Assembly: GCA_023251295.1 (NCBI GenBank)
Contig: JAHEYZ010000006.1
Location: 1,655 to 41,307, forward strand
DNA from: Nitrosotalea sp.
Lineage (GTDB): Archaea > Thermoproteota > Nitrososphaeria > Nitrososphaerales > Nitrosopumilaceae
DNA: 39,653 bases
Direction: 5' to 3'
The notes under the pieces were generated by a model. The model was not told the DNA's origin and did no database searches. It saw only the letters and a list, made by a program, of their open reading frames with translations. The translations under genes were made by a program, and so were the position numbers. Below are positions 27,399 to 36,534 of this stretch, in pieces (positions within the stretch are counted from its first letter, which is position 1; each line of letters begins with the position of its first letter).

Positions 27399-28662
27399 AG
27401 AGTGGATCATTTAATAAAGATTCAAGAAGAATTTGTTTTTCTGTTCCATTTTTCATGTTTCGAAGCAGTACAGATTTTAAGGAATATTCTTTTGGAGCAA
27501 TGATAATCGTGAATTGCGAGTTTGAAGCCATTTCCATCTGTTTTTTTAAGGGTTTGCTACTAAGATCAGTTTCAACGCGTATTCCTTTCTGCCTTAGTTT
27601 AGAAACCACATTTAATGCGATTTTTTGCATTTCATCATTAACAAATGCAACCCAAATTTGCAGTGGTTTTTTGCCAATGTCTATACCTTGTTTTTCTAAA
27701 GAAAATGCAATTCGTTCTACACCACCAGCAACCCCAGTTGCACCAAGATCAGATCGTCCCAAGGCCTTGGTAAGAGCATCGTATCTTCCACCACCTGCAA
27801 GTGCTCCAAGATCAGAACCACTATCAAAGACTTCAAAAACAATACCAGAATAATAATCAAGGCCTCTTACAATTCCAAAGTTTATTCTTACATTTTCAAT
27901 TTGTCTATTTTTTATCGAGGTAAATAATTGACATAGCTTATCCCAGTTTTTTAGTTGTTTTACGTCAATTTTTTTTTCTATTTCTTCTGGTGTCCCCTTA
28001 ATTTGAGAAAACTCTAGTATTTTTTCTAAATTTGAAGAAGAATAGCCTTTTTCCTCGTATTCTCTCATGATTTCTTGTTTTTTCTTTTTTTGAATTTTAT
28101 CCACTGCTCTTAGTATATCACCTACAAGTTCAGGTGAGCTAGATTTGAAAACTTGTTGTACATATGTTTCGATAAGCCCACGATCACAAATATCTATGAT
28201 AATATTTTGTAATTGCAGGTTGGAGAAAAATTTTGATGTGAATTCAATTATTTCAGCATCAAACTCTAAGTTAGTTTGACCATAAATCTCCATATCCCAC
28301 TGATGAAAGAATCTGTATCTTCCTTTTTGTGGTTCGTCATATCTCCATACACCTCCAAATGATGCTAATTTTACAGGTAGTCTCATAGATTTTTGCGATA
28401 CCGCGTATCTAGTTAAACCAATTGTAAAATCAAATCTGAGTGCGACTTCACGATCTCCTTTGTCTTTAAAATAATAAATTTCGTTTTTTATTGATGGGCC
28501 ACTTTTTGTTTCAATTACTGAAAGTAATTCTATTGGGGAAGGTTCCATGAATCGAAACCCAAAAAGATTCGAGGTTTCAACAAATTTCTGTCTGATGTAT
28601 TCTATTTTTGAGGCCTCATCAAATTCAATATCTCTCATTCCACGTGGTAGTTCCAAATTCAA
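27382..28662 (-). CDS. hisS: Histidyl-tRNA synthetase
   Basis: PRGMRDI, LRFDFTIGLTRYAV, RYRFFHQWDMEIYG, RGLDYYSGIVFEVF, GGGRYDAL. Confidence 0.96.
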   Translation of the reverse strand: MNLELPRGMRDIEFDEASKIEYIRQKFVETSNLFGFRFMEPSPIELLSVIETKSGPSIKNEIYYFKDKGDREVALRFDFTIGLTRYAVSQKSMRLPVKLASFGGVWRYDEPQKGRYRFFHQWDMEIYGQTNLEFDAEIIEFTSKFFSNLQLQNIIIDICDRGLIETYVQQVFKSSSPELVGDILRAVDKIQKKKKQEIMREYEEKGYSSSNLEKILEFSQIKGTPEEIEKKIDVKQLKNWDKLCQLFTSIKNRQIENVRINFGIVRGLDYYSGIVFEVFDSGSDLGALAGGGRYDALTKALGRSDLGATGVAGGVERIAFSLEKQGIDIGKKPLQIWVAFVNDEMQKIALNVVSKLRQKGIRVETDLSSKPLKKQMEMASNSQFTIIIAPKEYSLKSVLLRNMKNGTEKQILLESLLNDPLSNLQF

Positions 28663-28772
28663 AAATCACTCTAGCTCCAATGCATTTAGACCTTACTATC
28701 TTCACAGTTATTGATACTTCCATATGAAATAATTTACAATGAATTAATAAAAGATGATTTTACATCAATTCA

Positions 28773-29189
28773 ATGGCATACCGATATCTTGAACATATGA
28801 CAGATGCGTTCATTGAAGTTACAGCAAACACTCTTGAAGAAGCTTTTGAGAATGCAGGCATTTCAGTCGTAGATACAATTCTTGATATCAGATCAGTCGA
28901 AGAAAAGATTGAAAAGAAAATAGAAGTAAGTGGAAAAGATCTGAATAATTTACTTTATAGTTGGCTTGAAGAAGTAATCATAATTACAATAACAGAAGGC
29001 TTTGTAACAAAGAGGTTTTTTGTTAATTTGGAAAAAAATAATGGTTACAAACTGGTCGCAATATTAAAGGGCGAAGAAATTGATGTTGAAAAACATCATT
29101 TTAAGGTGGAGATCAAGGCACCAACATTCCATCTTATGGAAATAAAACAAGGTAAACAGGTAATAATGAGATTCCTGCTTGATTTATAA
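28773..29189 (+). CDS. Archease (RtcB/tRNA processing cofactor)
   Basis: YRYLEHMTDAFIEVTANTLEEAFENAG, LLYSWLEEVI, VEIKAPTFHLMEIK. Confidence 0.92.
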   Translation: MAYRYLEHMTDAFIEVTANTLEEAFENAGISVVDTILDIRSVEEKIEKKIEVSGKDLNNLLYSWLEEVIIITITEGFVTKRFFVNLEKNNGYKLVAILKGEEIDVEKHHFKVEIKAPTFHLMEIKQGKQVIMRFLLDL

Positions 29190-29231
29190 CTAAATTATTA
29201 AATATGAATTATATCTACACTTTATCTCCGC

Positions 29232-29612
29232 ATGGAAGATAAAGAAATTGATGATATAATGAAAAAGAAATTGTCAGAAATGACTAGCCATAATGAATCA
29301 GAAATTCAGGAGTTAACAGATGTAAATTTTGATGATATGGTTTATGGCGATACACCAATCCTAGTAGATTTTTGGGCAACCTGGTGTGGACCATGTCAGT
29401 TTATGCTTCCAATATTTAGTAGACTAGCAAAGAAATACAAAACTATCAAATTCGCTCGTGTAAATGTTGATGATGCTCAAAGTATTGCTGCAAGATATGG
29501 AGTTTATGCAATACCTACATTTCTCATGTTCAAAAATGGTCAGGTAATAGATAAGGCCGTAGGGGCAGTTGGCGAACCAGGTCTAAATATGCTTGTCCAG
29601 AAATATTCCTAG
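29232..29612 (+). CDS. Thioredoxin
   Basis: VDFWATWCGPCQFMLPIF, YAIPTFLMFKNGQ. Confidence 0.94.
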   Translation: MEDKEIDDIMKKKLSEMTSHNESEIQELTDVNFDDMVYGDTPILVDFWATWCGPCQFMLPIFSRLAKKYKTIKFARVNVDDAQSIAARYGVYAIPTFLMFKNGQVIDKAVGAVGEPGLNMLVQKYS

Positions 29613-31390
29613 TAGCCGTACATCGGGTTTAGTTTTCTTTGTATTGTTGTTATTTCTTGTAACACTTGGAATTCTTCGGAACTTAGTTTATGTGAAAATC
29701 TTTTGAGAAGAAGTTTTGCTTCAGGTGCAGGTGGAAAAGAATACAAAATTTCCTCTTCTGAAATTTGTCTACCAATTGTTATGTTTTGAATCGAAATAGC
29801 TACCTCCTGATCTTTTTTTGCAATATTGACACTTTTCCCATTATCTTGAATTTGATGTAATATTCCAATTTTTTTACCTTCTGCATTCATTATAGGAACT
29901 TTTTGTCTTAATGTACCAACATTAATTTTGACTCCAAAAACCGCAGGGTTATTTTTTCTAAATACATAACCCTTTAGAAATGTAAACTTACAAACAGGTG
30001 TTAGCTCTTCAAGAATTGCGTTCTCTTCGTTTGCTGTGTCTTCTTCTACCCACTGCGTATAATTATCAACCAAACTGTAAATGACTTGATCATGAAAAAT
30101 TCTTACATGGTTTGTATCAGCTTCTTCCTGTGCATCGTCAAGGATTTTGACATTAAAGGAGATGACAATACCAAGATGTCTGTCTTTTTCTTTAATAGCG
30201 AGAGCTTCAACAACGTCACGCCGTGTAACAGAACCGATGTCAGCCATTGCAATAGGAATGTTTTGACGTTTTAGCATGTCAGTTAATGCTTCAAGCGAGC
30301 CTATAGTATCACATTTAAGAATTACCCCTTTTGTGTCGTTTTTGATAAACACTGATTTCATCTCAGACTCGATCATTTTTTTGAGATCTTCAATTTCAGT
30401 TTCATTAGTTGTTGCATATACTGGGCTACCGGGTAAAACCCCATCAAGATCAGGGGACACGATTTTGATGCCAGCTGCAGCAATTACCTCATTAACAGGT
30501 CTGAATTTGTCTCGTGGATCTCGCATCTCGTCAAGGGGTTTTGGTAAAAGCAAGGCCTTGGCTTTAGTAGTTATTACTGAGTCGCGTTTGGCAACCACTA
30601 TGGTATCTCCTTTTTTGAGCATACCGTCAATTAGGATGATGTTTGCAGTTACTCCTAATCCAACCTCATCTTTTACTTCAAGTACTATGCCACGAGTTGA
30701 TTTCTCTTTTTGTTCAAGTTTTTTTTGCATGTATTGTTGAGTCAAACCAACTAATACTGCAAGTAATTCTGGAATCCCTTCTCCACTTCTGGCACTTACT
30801 GGAACTATTGATATTTCTTTTGTAAAATCTTTTACCCTGTAAAACGCTTCCGAGTTATAACCAAGTATGGAGAGAGTTCCTACGACATTGTATAGCAGTT
30901 CGTCAAGGGCGGTTTGTACGTATGGATCTTGTTCTTTTATTGATTGTGACGCAAACAATGTTTTTGGTTTCTTCCAACCTTTTATCATGTCTATCTTGTT
31001 TAATGCTATTACAAATGGAACTTTTCTACTCTGTAATATTTTCAAACTTTCATTTGTCTGAGGTTGAAATCCTCGATTTACATCCACCACCAAAATTGCA
31101 ATGTCAGCTGCTGAACCACCACGTGCTCTAAGATTTGTAAATATCTCGTGACCTGGCGTATCAATTACTAGTAGACCTGGAATCTCACTTTGTTCTCCAA
31201 TTAGTTTTGAAAAAAGTGGTCCACAGACATTTTTGATTGTGTCTGATGGGAGAAAGCTTGCACCTATGTGCTGTGTTATTCCACCAGCTTCCCTACCTTG
31301 AACTCCAGTTCCACGTATTTTGTCAAGTAGTGAAGTCTTACCAGAATCCACATGTCCTAGAACTGCTACAATTGGTTGTCGTATTTGCAA
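29609..31390 (-). CDS. infB: Translation initiation factor aIF5B (IF-2 like)
   Basis: VAVLGHVDSGKTSLLDKIRGT, EAGGITQHIGA, VIDTPGHEIFTNLRARGG, ALNKIDMI. Confidence 0.96.
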   Translation of the reverse strand: MQIRQPIVAVLGHVDSGKTSLLDKIRGTGVQGREAGGITQHIGASFLPSDTIKNVCGPLFSKLIGEQSEIPGLLVIDTPGHEIFTNLRARGGSAADIAILVVDVNRGFQPQTNESLKILQSRKVPFVIALNKIDMIKGWKKPKTLFASQSIKEQDPYVQTALDELLYNVVGTLSILGYNSEAFYRVKDFTKEISIVPVSARSGEGIPELLAVLVGLTQQYMQKKLEQKEKSTRGIVLEVKDEVGLGVTANIILIDGMLKKGDTIVVAKRDSVITTKAKALLLPKPLDEMRDPRDKFRPVNEVIAAAGIKIVSPDLDGVLPGSPVYATTNETEIEDLKKMIESEMKSVFIKNDTKGVILKCDTIGSLEALTDMLKRQNIPIAMADIGSVTRRDVVEALAIKEKDRHLGIVISFNVKILDDAQEEADTNHVRIFHDQVIYSLVDNYTQWVEEDTANEENAILEELTPVCKFTFLKGYVFRKNNPAVFGVKINVGTLRQKVPIMNAEGKKIGILHQIQDNGKSVNIAKKDQEVAISIQNITIGRQISEEEILYSFPPAPEAKLLLKRFSHKLSSEEFQVLQEITTIQRKLNPMYGY

Positions 31391-31396
31391 CCTTTT

Positions 31397-31798
31397 TCAC
31401 TTGAATACTACAGCTACTTCCTTTTCAAAACTTTCCTTAGAATCTGATGCATGGATTATGTTATCAGTAAGCCCAAGGCCGAAGTCTCCTCGTATAGATC
31501 CAGGAATTGCTTCAAAGGATTTGGTGGAACCAATCATTAATCGTGTGGTCGCTACAGCATTTGTACCTTCAATAACAGCAGCTACAACCCTTCCAGATGT
31601 TATGAAAGATACGAGTTCTTTAAAAAATGGCCTTGAATTGTGTACAGAATAAAATTCTTCTGCCATTTCTTTAGTGAATGTAAACATCTTTAATTTGACT
31701 AGCTTGAACCCTTTATTCTCAAATCTAGTTAAAATCTGACCAATTAGTTTTCTCTCTACACCATCAGGCTTTACTATGAAAAGCGATTGCTCCGTCAT
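31397..31798 (-). CDS. ndk: Nucleoside diphosphate kinase
   Basis: [45 protein letters not shown]. Confidence 0.96.
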   Translation of the reverse strand: MTEQSLFIVKPDGVERKLIGQILTRFENKGFKLVKLKMFTFTKEMAEEFYSVHNSRPFFKELVSFITSGRVVAAVIEGTNAVATTRLMIGSTKSFEAIPGSIRGDFGLGLTDNIIHASDSKESFEKEVAVVFK

Positions 31799-31799
31799 T

Positions 31800-32003
31800 T
31801 TACTTTTTGACCTTTATTCCGCCTTTAACGTATTTGTTTGTCCACTTGAGCCTTCTTGGATCACGTTTGAGTACAAGCATGTTTTTTTTGCATTTGGAAG
31901 AACAAAACCAGAAAACAGTTCCATCATTTTTGACCAGCATTGTACCCGAGCCTTTTGCTACTGGACGATTACAAAAACTGCATGGCTTTACTAATACGCT
32001 CAA
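31800..32003 (-). CDS. rpl24e: Ribosomal protein L24e
   Basis: [48 protein letters not shown]. Confidence 0.96.
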   Translation of the reverse strand: MSVLVKPCSFCNRPVAKGSGTMLVKNDGTVFWFCSSKCKKNMLVLKRDPRRLKWTNKYVKGGIKVKK

Positions 32004-32010
32004 TCTATAA

Positions 32011-32220
32011 TCACTTTATTTTTCTTGCTTCTCGTTCTGTTTCTCTTAACATCAAGATATCAGACATTCTTACAGAACCTTTTACATTTCTCGTTAGAAT
32101 TCTTCCTTTGTCTTTTCCATCCATAATTTTCACTCTTACTTGAATTACTTCTCCTGCGATCCCAGTTCTACCTACAATTTGAATAACTTCTGCGGGAATT
32201 ACTATTTCACGAGTACTCAT
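32011..32220 (-). CDS. rps28e: Ribosomal protein S28e
   Basis: [55 protein letters not shown]. Confidence 0.96.
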   Translation of the reverse strand: MSTREIVIPAEVIQIVGRTGIAGEVIQVRVKIMDGKDKGRILTRNVKGSVRMSDILMLRETEREARKIK

Positions 32221-32612
32221 TTGCTAGCTTTACCGCCTTTAAGGTCTGAAAGTGATGCTATTATTTGGTCAACGATGTGTTGTGCATCCCCCGCATCCAA
32301 TATTGCAGCTGCTGCAGAAGTTACGTCTATTCCAAGTGCTTTGCCTAGCTCTTGTCTACTTGGTACAAATGCATATGCTGCACCATGTTCCTCGCATATT
32401 ATTGGAAGATGAGCAACTACTTCTGGGGGTTCCACATCCTCAGCAATTATCACAAGTTTGCTTATGCCACGTTCTATTGCCTTCGTAACTTCGTTGGTAC
32501 CTTTCTTTACTTTACCACTCTGATGAGACACTCTAAGTGCTTCATAGATTGGGCTTACCAAGTCCTCAGGTACTTGAAATTTTACATAATAGGCCTTAGC
32601 CACATGTATCAC
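32217..32612 (-). CDS. rpl7ae: Ribosomal protein L7Ae (start 32612 or 32603, both GTG)
   Basis: [60 protein letters not shown]. Confidence 0.96.
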   Translation of the reverse strand: MIHVAKAYYVKFQVPEDLVSPIYEALRVSHQSGKVKKGTNEVTKAIERGISKLVIIAEDVEPPEVVAHLPIICEEHGAAYAFVPSRQELGKALGIDVTSAAAAILDAGDAQHIVDQIIASLSDLKGGKASK

Positions 32613-32663
32613 CCAAAGGGATCATTTCCATCCCTAGAGTGGTCCCAATTGGTTTTAAAAGTG

Positions 32664-34013
32664 TTATCTGGCAAGAATTGATTTTATTTTTTCCATATAT
32701 TTTGTAAACAAAGCCTCAAGATTTTGTTGCGAGTCGGATTCTGCATAAATTCTCACTATTGGCTCCGTTCCACTTGGTCGCACCATCACCCAATTTAATT
32801 TGTCAAATATGATTTTGATGCCATCAGTTGTGTCTTTTTTATAATTCTCTTTATTTAGCATTTGAATTATCTTTGTGGCCTCACCTTTAGTACACTCTAC
32901 TTTACCTTTTGTTGTAAAAGAAGACGGTAAAAGAGCTAGTTCATCAGATATTGATTTCTTAGAAGCTGCAAGTAAATCAAGTGCAATTGCCATAGTCATA
33001 GCACCGTCACGAACTTGATTATGTTTAGCATACATGAATCCACCGTTTTCTTCAAACCCTATCAATGCTTTTGAAAAAACCATTTCACGTGAAACTTCAA
33101 CACTGCCTACTTTTGTTCTGATCACTTTAGATTTTGTTCTTGCAGCAATATCTTCAATTCGCGATGTAGAATTCATCGTAGTTACAATTTTGGATTTTGG
33201 GTTTTTTTCTAAAAGAAATTGTGAGAGAAGTAATGCAGAACAATCCCCAGTCAAAATTTCTCCTGTGTTATCACAGAAGATGCTTCTATCCCCATCACCA
33301 TCAAATGCAACCCCAAGATCTGCTTTTGAATCAATAACAGTTTTGGAAAGGATCTGTAAGTTCTGCGGAGTTGGTTCGGAACCTCTTCCTGAAAATGAAC
33401 CATCTATATTTTCATTAACTTTTATCACTATACACCCAAGTTCTTTACATAGTCTAGGTGCTGCAACTGCTTGGGCACCGTTACCTAGATCCAACACTAT
33501 TCTGAATTTTCTTGATTTTATTTTCTGTGCATTAACTTGAGATTTTATTCCTTTAAGATATGTTTCAACTGTGTTTTCTGTCTTTTTAGTGATTCCTAAA
33601 TTTTGTGGGGTTATTTTCCATTTTTTTTTAAAGTAAATTTCCTCAACTTTTAGTTCATCATCCCTGGAGATTTCGACCCCATCTTTTGCAGTTGGTTTAA
33701 TTCCGTTGTACTGTGGAGGGTTATGCGATGCGGTGATCATTATTCCCCCTTGGTACCCAAGATTTTTTGTTGAATATTGCAAACAAGGAGTGGGAATCAA
33801 TCCTGCTATTGCACAATCAAGACCTGCTGAATTTAATGCAGAACAAACTATTTTTGAAATAATAATACTTGAATCTCGTCCATCAAATCCAACAAGGATT
33901 TGCCCCTTTCTAAAATAAGTTGCAAGAGATAGAGCGATTTCCGAAATAAAATCCAGTGTAAGGGTTTCTCCAAAAACTCCTCTAATTCCGTTAGTTCCAA
34001 ATAGTTTTGCCAT
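32664..34013 (-). CDS. glmM: Phosphoglucosamine mutase / phosphomannomutase family
   Basis: KLFGTNGIRGVFGETL, MITASHNPPQYNGIK, DGDGDRSIF, FEENGGFMYAKH, RPSGTEPIVRIYAE. Confidence 0.92.
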   Translation of the reverse strand: MAKLFGTNGIRGVFGETLTLDFISEIALSLATYFRKGQILVGFDGRDSSIIISKIVCSALNSAGLDCAIAGLIPTPCLQYSTKNLGYQGGIMITASHNPPQYNGIKPTAKDGVEISRDDELKVEEIYFKKKWKITPQNLGITKKTENTVETYLKGIKSQVNAQKIKSRKFRIVLDLGNGAQAVAAPRLCKELGCIVIKVNENIDGSFSGRGSEPTPQNLQILSKTVIDSKADLGVAFDGDGDRSIFCDNTGEILTGDCSALLLSQFLLEKNPKSKIVTTMNSTSRIEDIAARTKSKVIRTKVGSVEVSREMVFSKALIGFEENGGFMYAKHNQVRDGAMTMAIALDLLAASKKSISDELALLPSSFTTKGKVECTKGEATKIIQMLNKENYKKDTTDGIKIIFDKLNWVMVRPSGTEPIVRIYAESDSQQNLEALFTKYMEKIKSILAR

Positions 34014-34064
34014 CTTGCTAGTCTATCAACAATAGATAAATTTGTCTTAAAAGTCATGGTGCAT

Positions 34065-34149
34065 GCGGGAGTTGCCAAGCCTGGCCAAAGGCGCAGGGCT
34101 TAGGACCCTGTCTTTTAGGAGTTCGTGGGTTCAAATCCCACCTTCCGCA
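34065..34149 (+). tRNA. tRNA-Leu(TAG)
   Basis: GCGGGAG/CTTCCGC acceptor, anticodon stem-loop CAGGG-CTTAGGA-CCCTG, long variable arm, T-loop TTCAAAT; no encoded CCA. Confidence 0.94.
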
Positions 34150-34150
34150 C

Positions 34151-34336
34151 TTATTTTATAATGCAGAGCTGTTGTTCTTTGTGATTAGCAAAATGAATAT
34201 TGCAAAAGTCCTTTAAACATTCATAACAGTGCCAGCCTCCAATTGTGGAACATACAGAACATATCCTCACAGGATTATTATGATCATAACTATTACCTCT
34301 GTTACGATTTTTGTTTGAACCCTTTGTTCTATCCAT
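34151..34336 (-). CDS. Small zinc-ribbon / B-box-like protein (61 aa)
   Basis: CSVCSTIGGWHCYECLKDFCNIHFANHKEQQLC: CxxC...CxxC...C..H...H metal-ligand spacing. Confidence 0.6.
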   Translation of the reverse strand: MDRTKGSNKNRNRGNSYDHNNPVRICSVCSTIGGWHCYECLKDFCNIHFANHKEQQLCIIK

Positions 34337-34497
34337 TATTTTTCCTCACATAGTTTAAAATTGAAAAATTCAGATTCTTCATTCACTCACGCATTATAGG
34401 ATTTGATTGTATATTGTATACACACATTATCTAAGTACGGGGTATTCTAAATGGTTATTTAAGCATTAATAAAGTACGATCTTCAAACAAATTTAGA

Positions 34498-35355
34498 ATG
34501 AACAAAACAACAGTAGAGATTACTGTAGTAGGAAGGGATCATGAAGGAGTAGTTGCTGGTTTTACTAATTTCATATTTCAAAGGGGCGGAAACATTGAGA
34601 AAATAAACCAAAATGTGGTTAGAGGATTATTTGGAATGTATCTTGAAGCGTCCTTTATTCAAAAAATTGATATAAAAAAATTTGATCGCGAAGTGGAAGA
34701 ATTAGCAAAACGCTTGAAGATGGAAGTAAATACACATCATGAAGCTGTTCTTAGAAAAAAAGTCGCAGTATTGGTAACAAAAGAATCTCATTGTCTTGAA
34801 GCCATTTTAGATGCCAAATCAAAAAATCAATTAAGAGGTGAGGTTAGTGTCATAATAGGCACAGAAAACACCCTTTCTCCATTTGCAAGAAAATCAAAAA
34901 TTCCATTTGTGTTAGTAAATGACTTAGATCAATCAAAGGCGGAAGAAAAGATCCTTTCTATAGTAAAACGATACAATACAGACTTGATTGTTCTAGCAAG
35001 ATACATGCGTATTTTGTCTCCAAATTTTGTTTGGAGATATCCAAATAGAATTATTAACATACATCCTTCATTGTTACCAGCATTTCCAGGCGCGTTTGCA
35101 TATATGCAAGCGTATGAACGCGGTGCCAAGATAGTTGGATGCACGGCTCATTATGTTACTGAAGATTTGGATCAAGGACCAATAATCTTTCAGGACGCTT
35201 TTGCAATTGATACCAATGAGACAGTGGAATCATTAAAAAAGAAAGGTCAGAGAATTGAGGCGAAAACTTTGTTGGAAGCAGTACGGATGCATCTTGAGGG
35301 ACGACTTGAGGTGTATTGGGGAAAGGTTCACGTCAAATCTAAGCGATCTAGATGA
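34498..35355 (+). CDS. purU: Formyltetrahydrofolate deformylase
   Basis: ACT-like VVGRDHEGVVAGFTNFIFQRGGNIEKINQ plus formyl hydrolase domain NIHPSLLPAFPGAFAYMQAYERGAKIVGCTAHYVTEDLDQGPII. Confidence 0.94.
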   Translation: MNKTTVEITVVGRDHEGVVAGFTNFIFQRGGNIEKINQNVVRGLFGMYLEASFIQKIDIKKFDREVEELAKRLKMEVNTHHEAVLRKKVAVLVTKESHCLEAILDAKSKNQLRGEVSVIIGTENTLSPFARKSKIPFVLVNDLDQSKAEEKILSIVKRYNTDLIVLARYMRILSPNFVWRYPNRIINIHPSLLPAFPGAFAYMQAYERGAKIVGCTAHYVTEDLDQGPIIFQDAFAIDTNETVESLKKKGQRIEAKTLLEAVRMHLEGRLEVYWGKVHVKSKRSR

Positions 35356-36059
35356 TAGATATAGTTCATCTACAGGATCCTTATCTTAGGAAACTGATAA
35401 AAACTAAAAAACAAACTGCAATCATTCCGATAGGTTCTATTGAACAGCATGGTCCTCATTTACCAATTTCCACAGATTCTGATATAGTGTCAGAGATAGC
35501 ACGAAGAATTTCAAAAAAAACAGATTTTTTGATGCTGCCTACAATAAACTATGGAGTTTCATCTGAACATTTTCCCTTTTTTAATATTAGTGTTACAAGA
35601 ACAACACTACAAAGAATTCTTATAGAATTATGTATTTCATTATGGAAAAATAAAGTTGAGACTATAATAATTCTTAATGGACATCATGGAAACCAAAATG
35701 CTTTACACAACATTCCCAAAAAAATACATCTTCTTTCAAAAGGAAAGGTGAAGGTCTCTGTATTTTCGTACTGGCACTTTATGAAAAGAGATTTTGATCA
35801 TGCAGGATTTGTAGAGACATCACTGATGCTTGCAATATCAAAAAAAGTAAAGATGAAAAAAGCTTTGAAAGGTTTTACTACTAATGGACTCTCTAAAAAA
35901 CAAAAATTGCAAGCAAACAAACTTGCTTCAAAATCTTTCATTTCTGTAGCAAGAAATGGAGTGTGGGGAGATCCTAGAAATGCCACTGCAAAAGAAGGTA
36001 GTAAAATCTTGTCAGAAATTGTACAATCTTTTCTAAAAGAGTCAAACTTGCCTTACTGA
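35352..36059 (+). CDS. Creatininase-family amidohydrolase
   Basis: AIIPIGSIEQHGPHLPISTDSDI, ILNGHHGNQNAL, HAGFVETSLML; ATGA overlap with purU. Confidence 0.92.
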   Translation: MIDIVHLQDPYLRKLIKTKKQTAIIPIGSIEQHGPHLPISTDSDIVSEIARRISKKTDFLMLPTINYGVSSEHFPFFNISVTRTTLQRILIELCISLWKNKVETIIILNGHHGNQNALHNIPKKIHLLSKGKVKVSVFSYWHFMKRDFDHAGFVETSLMLAISKKVKMKKALKGFTTNGLSKKQKLQANKLASKSFISVARNGVWGDPRNATAKEGSKILSEIVQSFLKESNLPY

Positions 36060-36096
36060 CAAAACCCCAAAATTACACCAATGAAATTTTAATATA

Positions 36097-36116
36097 TACC
36101 CTCTATACAGGGGGTA
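36097..36116. promoter_or_regulatory. 20-nt inverted repeat TACCCTCT-ATAC-AGGGGGTA at the Lsm promoter
   Basis: 8-bp arms (one T:G wobble), overlapping the TTTTAATATATA box, 13 nt before the Lsm ATG. Confidence 0.5.
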
Positions 36117-36129
36117 ATAAGTGAAATAA

Positions 36130-36360
36130 ATGTCAGTAGATATGGCAGTAAAAGTACTTGATGAGAGCCTCAACAAAGTCGTCCTTATCAAACTAAAGGG
36201 CGGTAAAGTAATCAGAGGTAACTTACATGGTTTTGACCAACACATGAATCTGCTACTCGACTCATCAGAAGAGATCCCTTCTGAGGGCGAAACAAAGAGT
36301 CTTGGAACCATAGTTGTCCGTGGAGACAATGTGGTAATCATATCTCCACCACCAAAGTGA
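36130..36360 (+). CDS. Sm-like RNA-binding protein (Lsm)
   Basis: [40 protein letters not shown]...[16 protein letters not shown]: Sm1/Sm2 motifs. Confidence 0.95.
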   Translation: MSVDMAVKVLDESLNKVVLIKLKGGKVIRGNLHGFDQHMNLLLDSSEEIPSEGETKSLGTIVVRGDNVVIISPPPK

Positions 36361-36366
36361 TAGTTC

Positions 36367-36534
36367 ATGACTAAAGGCACAACTTCAATGGGTGGCTATA
36401 CAAAAAAACATCCTCATATTAGATGCAGAAGATGTGGAAAAAATTCATTCCATGCACGACATAAACGCTGTGCTAGTTGTGGGTATCCAGATTCTAGGAT
36501 TAGAAAATATACATGGATCAAATGGTATACCTAA
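36367..36534 (+). CDS. rpl37e: Ribosomal protein L37e (55 aa; absent from ORF track)
   Basis: Direct translation [55 protein letters not shown]; four-Cys zinc motif. Confidence 0.96.
   Translation: MTKGTTSMGGYTKKHPHIRCRRCGKNSFHARHKRCASCGYPDSRIRKYTWIKWYT

Noticed and set aside
30086-31131. Several plus-strand ORFs within aIF5B
   Set aside because: Antisense shadows of the aIF5B coding sequence.
33034-33540. 168-aa plus-strand ORF
   Set aside because: Antisense to glmM; sequence composition is that of a reverse-complement shadow.
36042-36380. 112-aa minus-strand ORF opposite Lsm
   Set aside because: Antisense to a clear Lsm gene and its promoter; low-quality composition.
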